Shown here one piece after another: positions 1-10,628 of a DNA stretch of 64,000 nucleotides. Numbering within the stretch: position 1 is the first letter of the stretch; every line of letters starts with the position of its first letter. The stretch is from contig JANEZZ010000982.1 in assembly GCA_026122225.1 (NCBI GenBank), positions 305,501-369,500 of the forward strand. The letters run 5' to 3'. The notes below the pieces were generated by a model. It did not search any database. It was given only the letters and a program-made list of their open reading frames with translations, and was not told the origin of the DNA. Both the position numbers and the translations under genes were made by a program. Source of the stretch: Heloderma charlesbogerti (lineage: Eukaryota; Chordata; Lepidosauria; Squamata; Helodermatidae).

Positions 1-520
1 GATTCTGGCAGCAGCAGCAGAGCCTTTCTCAGTTCTATGTTCCCCTGTTGTCAGATGATTCTAATTGTTGGTGAAAATTCTTGATATTTAACCTTCCACT
101 TTCTTCCTGCAATAAGATCCCATTACCTCCTGTCTTCCATGGAGAACAATTGGTTTCTATCCTCTTCGTAACTGCATTATATGAATGTAGGTGCAATGAA
201 TCAAATCTTTCCAGAGCAAGCATTCTCTTTCTGTCATACAATGCACAATTATGTGTTCACTCTGTGTACACTGGGTCCCATTTATCATAGGATCAGCATT
301 TTACTGCCATTTTAGATTTCATGGAGAGTGAGCAAAAATGCCAGTTAAACAATGATTCTAATTTCGGTAAAGCAATTGTTCTTCATCTATATGTAACGAG
401 CCATATGAAGACTAGTTATACTACTACTACTTAGCATTGTGTTGCAAAGGATGGGATTCAGCCAGAGTTGAACAGATTTAAATCCTGCTCATTTCAATGG
501 AAAATGTGTCAGCTGTTTGA
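1..520. other. Upstream flank, no gene recognised
   Basis: No coding exon, RNA gene or classifiable repeat was recognised. Short open frames exist on both strands but have no familiar motif and no supporting splice structure. Confidence 0.5.
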
Positions 521-524
521 TTCT

Positions 525-1150
525 TCATTCATTCATTCATTCATTCATTCATTCATTCATAAATTTATTATATTTCTATACCGCCCCATAGCTGGAGATT
601 TCTGGGCGGTTCACAAAAATTAAAAACCATTAAAATATATTATATAAAATGTAAAAACCATTCCCATAATGACATAAAACAAATAACACCTACAACAACA
701 ACATAGATCTAAAACAATTTAAAACTATCAGCCAGAGACAATCAGAGACTCATTATATGCTGCCAAATGCCTGAGAGAAGAGGGCAGTTTTAACCTGGCG
801 CCAAAAAGTTGACAATGTTGGTGCCAAGCAGGCCTTGTCAGAGAGATTATTCCATGAATGGGGAGCCACCACTGAAAAGGCCCTCTCCCTGGTTTCCACC
901 CACCAAGCCTCCCTTGGAGGAGGTTCCTGGAGGAGGCTCCTGGAGGAGGGCCTTAGATGCAGAGCGTAGTGTATGGGTCGGTTCATGCCAGGAGAGGTGT
1001 TCTTTCAGGTACTGTGGTCCTGAGCTGTGTAGGGCTTTATACGTCAAAACCAGCACTTTGAATTGGGCTCTGAAGCATATAGGCAGCCAGTGCAAGTGGG
1101 CCAGAATCAGTCGTATATGTTCAGACTTTCAACTGAAATTTGATGGGATT
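525..1150 (-). mobile_element. L2-like LINE, 3' fragment
   Basis: Read on the minus strand this holds decayed pieces of a LINE reverse-transcriptase ORF C-terminus, with LPICFRAQFKVLVLTYKAL near 1090-1030 and ERAFSVVAPHSWNNL near 890-840. These resemble the C-terminus of L2-clade LINEs. The non-coding tail (about 720-560) carries the GGCGGTATA-like block and ends in an (ATGA)n tract at 525-560, as L2-type elements often do. The ORF is broken by frameshifts, so this is a dead, 5'-truncated copy. Clade assignment is from memory of motif style. Confidence 0.7.
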
Positions 1151-2439
1151 TATTAAAACTGCTACCTTTGGCTGGATCACACTACTTTAGACCTTACATG
1201 TGAGCTTATATAGCATAATACGATGTATTCTGTGATGCATTAGAATTAGGACTGCACTGAATACTCTGTTTTAGTTTTCAGGCCAAAAACAACAGTTTGG
1301 TAGTGGGTGGAAGTATTTCCTGAAAATCACTTTGATTGTGAGAGTATTCACACACGCACACACACTAAACCTTCTACTTTTGTTTCCCTCTACTGCTGCT
1401 TCAGTGCCGTTTTGTCATCTAGTTACTGTTGCTTCTTCCTGAAATAGTCAAATGAAGAATTCCCAGCCAATCAGTGGTCACATAGTGAACTAGATGATGT
1501 CATAACAGTATGTAGCCAATCAGATTTGGCTACACAGTGAGATCATTGAGGAGAGGACAAAGTCAACTGAGGGCAATGCTTTCTAAATTAATCACACGGG
1601 CGTTTCCAGACAATCAGGGATCACACCGTGAACAGGATGAGTTCACCACACTATGCAGCCAGTCAGAATTGGCTTGAGACTGGCACCACTGATGGGAAGT
1701 GATTGCTGAGGGAGACCTTAAGAAAAGACAGTAATGAATAAAACATCTTTGGTAGCTTTGCTGAAAAAATTGGCAAAAGCAGGGGGTGTGGTTTTTTTTG
1801 GCAGCGCCAGAAATGTTCCCAAAGAACAGGGAGCAGTTTCCGCTTAGTCCAAATTAGCATGCATATAGCAAATGCTAGCATCTTTTAAGTTACCAATTAC
1901 AGTTAAGACTAGAATTTAATTTTAAAAACTTGAGTCCATTAAAAAATAGTCAACCCACCACGTGATGCTTTCCTTTTACCAGTTCTCTGATTTTTGCTGT
2001 CTTGCAATTCAGCTTCTTCAGTGCCGCGTAAACACCTTGTATTTATATATTTCAGAAAGCGTAAATCAGTTGTATTACTAAAAAATAACATCTCAAACTT
2101 GACACACGTACTAAATTCCCATTAATGAAAATGACAGCACAGCATGCCACTTCCAGGGGGAAAAATAGGTTCCTAAATATACCTTCCAAACTATATCATA
2201 CCCAACTGTTTCCAGGCTTCTAAATGGAGCCGTTGCTACTCACAACAAATCCCCATGAGAAAATACATCAGTTGTACCCCAATCTCACTTTTCCTGCTTG
2301 TAGTCCTAAAAAAAAGAAAAGAAAAACTTGAAAAACAAAGCTGTAGCTGTGCTTCAATACAGAAAAGAAAACATGTTTAAATCGTCTATACAAATAGCGA
2401 ACTCATTCTCAGAGTACGGTTCCTCCTATTATTATATTG
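1151..2439. other. Non-coding flank with a tandem duplication
   Basis: Mostly single-copy AT-rich sequence without recognisable genes. The only structure seen is the 143-bp tandem duplication listed separately and short CA runs near 1350. Confidence 0.5.
1468..1753. repeat. Two tandem copies of a ~143-bp unit
   Basis: Two anchor blocks recur at the same spacing. CAATCAG is at 1468 and 1611. AGCCAATCAGATTTGGCT at 1514 recurs as AGCCAGTCAGAATTGGCT at 1657. Both give a 143-bp period, so this is a diverged tandem duplication. CCAAT-type motifs fall in the conserved blocks. No function is implied. Confidence 0.7.
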
Positions 2440-2560
2440 TTGTTGTTGTTATTTACATTTCTATAGTGCCCCATAGCTGAAGCTCTCTGGGCAGTTTACA
2501 AAAGTTCAAAACTTTAAAATACAATATCCAAAGTTTAAAAACAATTTATGGTCACAGTGA
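2440..2560 (-). repeat. L2-like LINE tail fragment
   Basis: The stretch TTTCTATAGTGCCCCATAGC followed by CTGGGCAGTTTACAAAAG matches the terminal block of the LINE at 525-720 and 33325-33420. Only the non-coding tail remains. Confidence 0.6.
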
Positions 2561-2594
2561 CACCATCCCCACCCACAAAGGAGGTATCAGCAAG

Positions 2595-2765
2595 GTTTTG
2601 TTGTTGTTGTTGTTCCGTCGTTCAGTCGTGTCCAACTCTTCGTGACCCCATGGACCATAGCATGCCAGGCCTTCCTGTCCTGCGCTCTCTCCCGGAGCGT
2701 GCTCAAGTTCATATTCATTGCATCGGTGATACTATCTAGCCATCTCATCCTCTTACACAAATGCA
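2595..2765 (-). mobile_element. BovB LINE, 3' end fragment
   Basis: A (TTG)n tract is followed by CGTTCAGTCGTGTCCAACTC, CGTGACCCCATGGACCATAG and GCCATCTCATCCTC. This is the well-known 3' end of BovB/RTE LINEs, in reverse orientation here. BovB is known in squamates and ruminants and is a textbook case of horizontal transfer. The copy is strongly 5'-truncated. A second copy sits at 39764-39876. Confidence 0.9.
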
Positions 2766-3892
2766 AAAAAATATGTTTAGAGAGATGTCAGGGGGCAAAA
2801 ACAAACACAAATCAACAAAACAGCCCAATGAAGACTGAACACCCTCAGTGGCCATAAAATGCTGAGTGTCTATTGGGGGGGAAATGGAAAACTCCTTGGG
2901 GAGTTGGGGGATGCAATGGAGCATTCTGGAATTGGTCATGGCTGGCTGGCTGGCTGGAATCCTGAACAGGAGCACTCCACATGGCAGCACTTTGTTGCAT
3001 ATCTCACTTCTAGGCTTCTATATTCCAACAGAGCATTTCATGGAACATCTTACATCCCTTTTTGATAATTCTCAATTACAGGTTAACAGTGGATACAGTA
3101 AGTCCTTACAGGATGCCATCACCACAGACGCACACTTATTTCTGTTCTTGAAATGACTGCATAGAAAAACTATTGACTGAAATTTTTAGAAATACTTTTC
3201 TTTCTAGAGATGTGTAAAAACCGTTCTAAAAAAGGAAAGAAAACCTTTTTGATCATCTCAGATTTCTTTTCACTTAATCTTCTGGAGAAAACAACAACAA
3301 CAACGACAACTTTCATACTACATGCAGACTTTTTCTTGAGCAGCACTCATCAGATATAATACATATTTTCTTTATGTATCTATCTATTGAAAGTATTTTT
3401 ATCTTCCTCCCCATGGGGCAGATGATGGCAGTTACCTTCAGGGGAAGGCAGTCCAACTGGAGTGGGCCCTGATGTTCCTTTTGCCTGCTTCTGTCCTGTC
3501 TCCCATTCACACAGTCTTCTTCCCAACAGTACTTTATTTAGAATTTTCTTTATTTAGTGCATTTGTATTCCACTTCCACCCCAGAACTCAAGGCAAAATT
3601 TATGTTCTAATATAGCCTCCCATCTAGATATTAACCAGCCCCAAACCACCTTAGCTTCAGTAAGGTCATTGTATCATGTGGCCTCAGGCTATAGTCTGGA
3701 ACTCAAATTTACCTCATTTATCACTTTTGGTGAAATTCAGTGGTAACTCTAAACACATTCCAGAAATGTTGCTGCTTTTAGTGAAATCCTTTAAAATTCT
3801 CTTGACATTCCTAATAATGTTTTGCCTGTGTAGGGACCTTGAAATTCTCCCTCAATTTTGCTTTAAGTAAAACAACCCTCCCTCCCTCCCTC
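2766..3892. other. Non-coding flank, no gene recognised
   Basis: No gene seen. A weak LINE- or SINE-tail resemblance (TTTATTTAGTGCATTTGTAT) occurs at 3545-3610. A (CCCT)n run at 3876-3895 abuts the CR1 copy. Confidence 0.45.
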
Positions 3893-5095
3893 CCTTAAGA
3901 ACATAAGAAGAGCCACAATGGGTCCATCAGACCAAGGGTCCATCTACTAGTTCAGCATTCTGTTCACACAGTGGCCAACCAGCTGGCCATGGGAACCCTC
4001 AGCAGGAGATGAGCACAATAGCACCCTCCCACCCATGTCCCCCAGCAACTGGTGTAGATAGGCTTACTGCCTCTGATACTGGAGGTAGCACATAGCCATC
4101 AAGGCTAGTAGCATTGATAGCCTTCTCTTCCAGGAATTGGTCTAGCCCCCATTCTAAAGCCATCCAAACTGGTGGCCATCACTACATCCTGTGGTAGCGA
4201 ATTCCATAGTTTAACTATGCTCTGTGTGAAGAAGTACTTCCTTTTATCTGTCCCGAATCTCCCACCAATAAGCTTCATGAGATGACTCTAGGTTGTAATA
4301 TTGTGTGAGAGGGAGAAAAATGTCTCCCTATCCACTTTCTCTACACCATGCATAACTTTGTACACCTCTGTCATTTCTCCCCTTACTCACCTTTTCTCCA
4401 AGCTAAACAATTCTAGCTGTTGTAACCTTCCCTCACAGGGAAGTTGTTCCAGCCCCTTGGTTATTTCAGTTGCCATTTCTGCACTTTTTCCAACTCTTCA
4501 AGATATTTTTGTAGGTGTGGTGACCAGAACTGTATCCAGTATTCTAAGAGTGGTAACACCATAGATTTGTATGAAGGCAATATGATATTGGCAGTTTCAT
4601 TCTCAATTCCTTTCCTAATTATGCCTAATGTGGAGTTTGTCTTATTCACAGTAGCCACACACTGTGTTGACATTTTAATTGAGCTGTCCACCACAACCAG
4701 AAGATATCTTCCTTGATCAGTCATTGCTAGCTCAGATCCCATCAGCTTATACTTGAAGTTGGGATCTTTTTGCCCCTACATGCATCACTTTACACTTGCT
4801 TACATTGAACCACGTTTGCCATTTGGATACCTTTTCTCCCAGTTTGGAGAGGTCCTTTTGGAGCTCCTTACAATCCCTTTTCTTGTTTTAACCACTCTAA
4901 ATAATTTTGCATCATCAGCAAACTTGGCCACTTCACTATTCCCTTCTAATTTCAGATCATTTATGAACAAGTTGTAAAGCACTGGTGCCAATACAGATCC
5001 CTGTGGGACCCCACTGTTTACATCCCCGCATTGGGAGAACTGTCATTTATTTCTACTCTCTGCTTTCTGTTCTTTAACCAGTTACTGATCCATAG
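3893..5095 (-). mobile_element. CR1-type LINE, 3' fragment with RT remnant
   Basis: The element runs right to left. Its 3' end (about 3893) reads AAGAACATAAGAAGAGCC on the plus strand. Translated on the minus strand, 4991-4850 gives APVLYNLFINDLKLEG and VAKFADDAKLF. The FADD residues match the reverse-transcriptase catalytic YxDD/FxDD box. Further on come LEYWIQFWSPHLQKYLEELE (about 4570-4500) and the CR1-type C-terminus near 4250-4150. Many frame breaks show it is inactive. Related 3' ends occur at 17425, 42975 and 47718. Confidence 0.85.
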
Positions 5096-5097
5096 GA

Positions 5098-5165
5098 GGA
5101 CCTCTCCTCTTCCTTCCCTCCTGCCTTCCATCCTTCCTTCCCTCCCTTCCCTTCCCTTCCTTCCT
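5098..5165. repeat. Pyrimidine-rich (CCTT)n microsatellite
   Basis: Imperfect CCTT/CCCTT repeats, pyrimidine on the plus strand, directly next to the 5' edge of the CR1 fragment. Confidence 0.8.
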
Positions 5166-5274
5166 ATGCATACTTGCAGTTTAAATATATATCCTATCTT
5201 TCAGCCCACCAGATGCCCTAGAAATTTTGCAGTAATGAGTAGTGATCACATCATGTTTTGTATTATGTTTGGAC

Positions 5275-5412
5275 AGCCATGTTAGTCTTAGGTGACGGTA
5301 TTTAAAGTATGAATTTATTAGCACCTTTTCAGATGAACATTAAAAAAAAACACACAGCATAAACTTTCATAGGTTGGAACTTACTTCTTCAGATGCAGGA
5401 GTGAAATAGTTG
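5275..5412. mobile_element. Decayed MITE (GTTAGTCT...CAGATG type)
   Basis: CCATGTTAGTCTTAGG, a central AAGTATGAATTTATTAGCACC and CTTCTTCAGATGCAGG resemble half of the element at 62525-62695, a widespread amniote palindromic MITE. Ends are not resolvable. Confidence 0.45.
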
Positions 5413-5574
5413 GCAACAAGCAGTACCTTTCAGTAGCAAGTATCATTTTTGCCAGATGTTCACAACCAAATATGCTCACAGGAAGAACAGAATAGGTCAC
5501 AAGTTGACATTAGTAGTGTGTAGCGATGGGATGGGGGAATAAAAAAAACACACATTTATATCTTGCCTTTTTTA

Positions 5575-5875
5575 ATATTTATTATTTCTTACTATATCGA
5601 TACACTGCCTTATCTGGGGGGGGGGAAGCCATCCAAGCGGTCCACAAAAAATTATTCATTTATAATATTTATATACTGCTCTACATCTAAACAGATTCTG
5701 GAACAGTGAACAATAAAAGATAAAAAAGAGATAAAAATGTAAAACAATAAACCTTGCGAAAATAAACACAAGAATATTAACAACAGTATAATCATTAAAC
5801 CATTTAAAAAGGATGTACTTTTAAAAGGCTACATTGGAAAAAAAATGCATCATTAGGGAGTGCATTCCATAGTTT
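5575..5875 (-). repeat. Two L2-like LINE tail fragments
   Basis: Two successive blocks look like LINE tails: 5575-5645 (TATATCGATACACTGCCTTA, AAGCGGTCCACAAAA) and 5655-5760 (ATATTTATATACTGCTCTAC, followed by AATAAAAGATAAAAAAG). They resemble the tail at 560-720. Decayed; no ORF. Confidence 0.5.
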
Positions 5876-5884
5876 GGGGGCAAC

Positions 5885-6080
5885 ATACAGAACCCAAGGT
5901 GGCTCCCATGGTCTTCCTCCTCTCTATGTTATCCTCACAACAACTCTGTGCGGTGGGTCAGCCTGAGAGTCAGTGCCTGGCCCGAAGTCACCCAGTTGAG
6001 CTTCATGGCCAAGTGTGGACTAGAACCCAGGTCCCCCCAAGTCCCAGCCCAACACTCTAACCACAACACCATGCCGGCTT
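5885..6080 (-). repeat. tRNA-derived SINE (decayed)
   Basis: It contains ATCCTCACAACAACTCTGTG, GTCACCCAGTTGAGCTTCAT, GACTAGAACCCAGGTC and CAACACTCTAACCACAACAC. The same order of blocks is seen in the better copies at 7200-7458, 14453-14692 (opposite strand) and 58220-58468. Confidence 0.75.
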
Positions 6081-6799
6081 TCACTTTCCCCATTTTTTAA
6101 GCAATGGAAGTTAGCAGTGGTGGTAGGGGGTGCCCCAGCCTGCACCACCCTGAGCCAATTTGCCCTCTCCCCCTGCCCCCTGCACTTGGCCCTTAGAGAC
6201 CAAGATTACAGGTCAGAAAACAGAGTACCAAGAGAGAAGCACATGCTTTTGCCCCAGTTCAACGGTGCACCCCCACCATCTAGCAGCTGGGGCTGTATTC
6301 ACATAGCCAAGCCAAACAATCTGCAGTTTCACTGATTAGTTGTTTGTGGAGGAATTTGGGAAATCCAGCTCCATTCTGCCTGCCCTCCAGAACAGCTGCA
6401 GAGTGCTGCTATCATGGATTTTCTAACAGAGCTAAGTGCATGCAGGCCCTGACAGCTGGATTGGATGAGGAACCCCCCCCCCCATCAACACCCCTGGTAG
6501 CACCTATTTTCATGCCAGTTCCTCCTTTAGCTAGGGTATCGCATGCCAAAATATGCCCCGTAGCTGAATTGGAGTGTTTATATTTAGCATTCCAAAAGAA
6601 TACAAATAAGGGCCACTGATTACCAACGTTACCATGCCCTCACTTTTCTTAAAATAACATTGCAAGTCACTGCCAGCATGCTTTCCTCGATCCAGTAAGA
6701 AATAGACCCAGGCAGAAGCAGCAGGTCTCTGCCGGAAGGGATACCCTGCCGCAAGCACAGCTCTGTGGTGGTGGGTAGAGAATGCAGCAGCTCAGGATC
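6081..6799. other. Non-coding flank, no gene recognised
   Basis: Open frames of 70-90 codons on both strands overlap here, but none has a recognisable domain. No repeat boundary was found. Confidence 0.4.
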
Positions 6800-7076
6800 C
6801 GGGGCTGGCCCTACCATGAGGCAAAGTGAGGCAGTTGCCTCAGGCTGCAGATGCTGGGAGGTGGCTGCAAGGTGTTGGAGGAGAGAGATGTGTGCCATAT
6901 GGCCTGCCTTGTGTCCCCTGAGCTAGCCTGCTGTCTTCAGGTTTGGTTGAGACTGTTGTTCCATTGCCAGTGTTGGAGAAAGATTAAACTGCCAGAGTCA
7001 GGTGTTGTCCATGGAATGGGAGGGGGCACCATCCGGTACTTCACCTCAGGTAGCAAAATGCCTTGGGCCAGCCCTG
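6800..7076. mobile_element. hAT-like MITE with CAGGGCTGGCC-type ends
   Basis: The left end CGGGGCTGGCCC and right end GGGCCAGCCCTG are inverted repeats. They are flanked by TCAGGATC (6792-6799) and TCAGGATG (7077-7084), an 8-bp duplication with 7 matches. Internal blocks GAGGCAAAGTGAGGCAGTTG and GCAAAATGCCTTGGGCCAG recur at 43690-43795 and 57110-57410. It is too short to encode a transposase. Confidence 0.75.
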
Positions 7077-7199
7077 TCAGGATGGATACGCTGTGCTTCT
7101 CATCCATGTGCGTACTGTACAACAGAGGATGGGTGACAGTGTCATTCACTTCTTAGTGGAGGGAGGAATTGTGGACTTATTTTGGGGGCTCCCCTAATC

Positions 7200-7458
7200 T
7201 TTAATTTTATTTATTTATTTTTTATTTATTACATTTATATCCCGCCTTTTTTCCTCCAAGGAACTCAAGGCGGCTTACATTATCCTCCTCCTCTCCATTT
7301 TATCCTCACAACAACAACCCTGTGAGGTAGGTTGGGCTGAGAGTCTGTGACTGGCCCAAAGTCACCCAGTGAGCTTCCATGGCCGAGTGGGGACTAGAAC
7401 CCGGATCTCCCGACTCCCAGTCCAGCACTCTAGCCACTACACCATGCTGGCTCTCAAA
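7200..7458 (-). repeat. tRNA-derived SINE, near full length
   Basis: In reverse orientation: an (ATTT)n tail at 7205-7235, TATATCCCGCCTTTTTTCC, a middle with CACCCAGTGAGCTTCCATGG, then the tRNA-like head. The head's complement carries an A-box-like TAGTGGCTAGAG and a B-box-like GGTTCTAGTCCC. It is a retroposed, non-functional pol III unit. Confidence 0.85.
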
Positions 7459-7731
7459 GGGTCATCAGAGTGGTCAGTATTGATTATCTGTTTGGTGGAA
7501 TGAGAGACTCAAGAGTAAGGATGACTGAGAATTTTGTTTCATTTTCATTTTGATAAAATGTTACCATAATGTGTGTATTCAGTGGAAAAGAATTTGAGAT
7601 ATAAAATAACAATATTAAAAAACAACAACAGCGTGGGAAAAATCGAAAATGAAAAGACTCATTCACCCAGGCCCAGGGTTTTGAGTGCTGGGTTCTTAGA
7701 GGTCTGGGTTTGTATCCCTGTGTATTCAACC

Positions 7732-8182
7732 TAGGGATGTATTTCGTTTGAAAATCTGGCATCCCCATTGCCCGCCATGCTCGGCTTGCACTCACGAGGT
7801 GAGCTGCAGTTTTTGGCTAAAATCCGGGAACTTTTCCCAGGTTTTTTTCAATAAATAAATAGTTGCATAAATAGAACTTTATGCAACTTCTAGGTGCAAT
7901 TGATGTAATTTGCGCAAATGCCAGCCATAATTTGCACAACTTTTAACTGTGATTTGCAGAAATTTCAGCTGTAATTTCTGTGAATTTTGCCATTTGCAGC
8001 TGCGATTTGCATGAATTTCTGTATACAAAACACACACACACACACCCCAATCTACAAGCTGGCTCGACTCGATACAGATCGAGTCGGGCCAGCACATGGG
8101 GAAGTGAGCCGAAGTCCGAGGGACTGAGCTGATGAAAGTTCGGTGAGCTTCACCCCCTAGATGGATTCTTCTTACACCCCTA
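7732..8182. mobile_element. hAT-type MITE, AT-rich class
   Basis: Starts TAGGGATG and ends CACCCCTA. It is flanked by ATTCAACC (7724-7731) and ACTCAACC (8183-8190), an 8-bp duplication with one mismatch. The interior is rich in TTTGCGCAAAT-, TTTGCACAA- and TTTGCATG-type blocks (7900-8020). There is no coding capacity. It belongs to the TAGGGATG group that dominates 7.7-17.3 kb. Confidence 0.8.
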
Positions 8183-8194
8183 ACTCAACCTATG

Positions 8195-8455
8195 GTAGTG
8201 GTAAACTATTTTTTTTTCCTGATAGGCTCCTCATATTTAACCAGGCCTTCTATGTGGTAGGAAGGTACATCATGGTGCTGTCTATGCTGGGAATTGCTGT
8301 ACCTATTGAATCTGGCTGGTGCAGCTGGGGGAGAATTTTGTTTCTGTTTGTTTTGCTAAGAATTTACCAACATTTACAATGTTGGGTGAGAAACAACTTG
8401 AGATTTTAACATTCTAAATGCAAGAGAAAGTGAAACTGACAGATTCACCCATCTG
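8195..8455. mobile_element. hAT-type MITE fragment, related to 9580-10003
   Basis: It shares GCTGGGAATTGCTGTACC, TATTGAATCTGGCTGG and AAGAATTTACCAACATTTAC with the element at 9580-10003. It ends AACTGACAGATTCACCCATC, as do elements ending at 10003 and 59873. The left end is not defined and no target duplication was found. Confidence 0.55.
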
Positions 8456-8474
8456 TAATCCAGAGCAGCCATAT

Positions 8475-8655
8475 TGAGAGGCTGTAGCTTAATAGTACAG
8501 CCACATGTTTGTATGCTGTTGATCCTGGGTTCAATTCCTGAAATTGCCAGCTAAAAGGTTCTCACCCTAGGTAGCTGCTTGAAGTCACAGTAGATAATAC
8601 TGCTCTGGATGGGGATGGTTTGACACAACTTCATATATTTTAGTTGCTCACACAG
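8475..8655 (+). repeat. Decayed tRNA-derived SINE
   Basis: GGCTGTAGCTTAATAGTACA resembles a degenerate A box and GGGTTCAATTCC a B box. The downstream order resembles the SINE at 44120-44470. Confidence 0.6.
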
Positions 8656-8664
8656 CCCTGGATC

Positions 8665-9459
8665 TAGGGATGGGGGAGAATTTCTCCCCGAAACTTCGGG
8701 GGGGCAAGTGCCAACGCATTCGGTCCTCCGAAGGTTGTTCGGGGAGAAATTCTCCACCCCCCCCCCGGGATGGGACTTACCTTTCACGAACGTCCCTCCC
8801 GGCGGCGGGTCCCGGCGGTGGTTCGGCAGGTCTTCTTCAGGGGCGGGGGCAGCAGCCGGTCTTTCGACCGGCTGCTGCCGCCGCCATTACAAGAAAAGTA
8901 AAAAAAAACAAAAAACGCCCCTGTGATAGGCTACGTAATGATTAACGTAGCCTATCACGGCTAGATTTGCAAAGTCAGCCGTGATAGGCTACGTTAATCG
9001 TCACGTAGCCTATCACGGGTGACTTTAAAAAAAAAACAAGCGTTGCCCTTATTTTCGCCGTAGTCTACGTAAATCTTTACGTAGACTACAGGGACCAAAT
9101 AAGGAACGCGAATGGCGGTTCCCTATGGGGGCCGCCATTTGCGTACGTGCTTTTTTTTTTTTTAAGTCACCCGTGAGAGGCTACGTGACGATTGACGTAG
9201 CCTATCACGGCTGACTTTGCAAATCTAGCCGTGATAGGCTACGTTAATCGTTACGTAGCCTATCACAGGGGCGTTTTTGTTTTTTTTCTTTTGAAGTTCG
9301 CGGCCAGGGAGACAGGGCGCTTCTCCCCAGCCTGAATTTCGGCCGGGTGAGGCGGGAAGCCTCCCCCCCGGCCTGAATTTCGGGGGGAGCAGCAAAGCGC
9401 CCTCCCCCCCACCGCGAAGCAAGCTGCGAGACCAGGTAAGTGACTTTCGTGCATCCCTA
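8665..9459 (+). mobile_element. Fold-back hAT-type element with five stem-loops
   Basis: 795 bp, from TAGGGATG to CATCCCTA, flanked by perfect CCTGGATC duplications (8657-8664, 9460-9467). It contains five hairpins at 8923-8958, 8981-9016, 9061-9089, 9173-9208 and 9231-9266. The outer pairs are also mirror images: GGCTAGATTTGCAAAGTCAG near 8959 has its near-complement near 9210. The whole element is thus a palindrome of palindromes centred near 9080-9095. Splice-donor-like sites face outward in both arms: complement of CTTACC near 8779 and CCAGGTAAG at 9432-9440. GCCGCCATTTGCG occurs at 9131-9143. No transposase is present. The open frames across it reflect GC-rich sequence, not genes. Confidence 0.9.
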
Positions 9460-9579
9460 CCTGGATCAGGGCCATTAATTCTAATCCATAATTGATACAG
9501 CAAGTCTTTCCTTCTGAGCATTGCTGTCTTCTCCCCAGCTTTTTGCAATTAAAACTTTTGCTAATATTAATGCTATCTT

Positions 9580-10003
9580 CCTCATTCATTTTGATGCTTG
9601 TAGTCAGGTCTTTTAACCCAACAATACCGAGTTTATGGTTGCCACCTCTTCTTTCTGACAGGACCCTCACCTTTAACAGCTACATCATGCTGGGAATAGC
9701 TGTACCTATTGAATTTGTCTGGTGTGGATGTGTGAGAATTTCGCTTCAGTTCATTTTTGATAAGAATTTACCCAAATTTGCTATGTTCTTCATATTCAGG
9801 GGAGAAGGAACTAGCGATTTAAAGAGTTAAATCTTTAACTCTTAAGTTAAATGCTGCTGCCGCCATTGCCATCCTTGGACCGTGATAGGCTATGTAAGAA
9901 TTTACTTAGCCTATCACGGCTAACGTCAAAACAAAAACGATAAAGATAACAATAAAAATAGAATGTGAGATAAACCAAAACTGACAGATTCTCCCCATCT
10001 CTA
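9580..10003. mobile_element. Chimeric MITE carrying one fold-back module
   Basis: The flanks are AT-rich and match 8195-8455 (GCTGGGAATAGCTGTACC at about 9690; AACTGACAGATTC near the right end). Positions 9852-9940 are nearly identical to 11152-11240 of the fold-back element there (GCTGCCGCCATTGCC, the hairpin 9882-9917, and GCTAACGTCAAAACAAAAAC). A fold-back arm has therefore been joined to an unrelated interior. Ends are approximate. Confidence 0.6.
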
Positions 10004-10532
10004 GGTATTTTTTGTAGACTTGCCCAAGAAATAATTAATACCTGAATGATGCATTTCAGAGCCATATGCTAAATGTGCCCCAACACTTTTCTGCCCTTTA
10101 TCCATCAAAGATTTGGAAACACCCCCCCCCAACAGCATAATTTATCAGTGACAGAACAAACATTTTTCCTACCAAAAGCATTAACATTTGTATATGCAAG
10201 TCTCTCTCTCTTTTCCCTTTTAACCTTGAGGTAGAGTGAAGGGTAGGGTAGGGTAGTCTCTGGACTGTATGGTGTGTGTTTCAGTATTGCACAGAAGAGA
10301 GAATTTAGGAATCTAAGAATGTAATCCGTTGGGGGCTACTCACCTTCTCTGCTCTCTAGTGGCTTTTTTCTAACTGGAACTTGTTGCAAACATGTTCTGA
10401 CAGCTTTCAAGTTACAAGGCCTTACCATTGTGGCAAAAGACACTTCAAGAAAAGGGCTTTGTGTCAGTGAAGGCCCACCCAATCTCGGCTCTAAGACCTG
10501 CTCTGCTAATCCCAAAGTTCAGCTATGGAATG
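10004..10532. other. Non-coding spacer between transposons
   Basis: No gene. Short C-runs (10123) and a (GGGTA)n stretch (10238-10254) are the only low-complexity tracts seen. Confidence 0.45.
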
Positions 10533-10628
10533 TGTAAAACCAGTGGTAGGCAACTTGGTGCCCTCCAGAGGTTTTGGGGTACAACTCCCATAATCCCTGA
10601 CCATTAGTCATTCTAGCTGGGGCTCATG
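10533..10628. mobile_element. MITE fragment (GTGCCCTCCAGA...ACTCCCAT family)
   Basis: Blocks TGGTGCCCTCCAGA, ACAACTCCCATAATCCC and TAGCTGGGGCTCATG match the left half of the palindromic MITE family seen complete at 31435-31575 and 61215-61352. Confidence 0.65.

Noticed and set aside
4800..4991. Reverse-transcriptase-like peptide as a possible active LINE gene
   Set aside because: It is a fragment of a 5'-truncated CR1 copy broken by frameshifts; no complete ORF2 or ORF1 is present.
8923..9266. Regularly repeated palindromes resembling a CRISPR array
   Set aside because: Spacers are not unique and are themselves mirrored, the host is a vertebrate, and the array lies inside a transposon with TIRs and a TSD.
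9492..9830. 112-codon frame that might be a transposase
   Set aside because: It crosses element boundaries, and shows no hAT dimerisation or RNase H-like motif.
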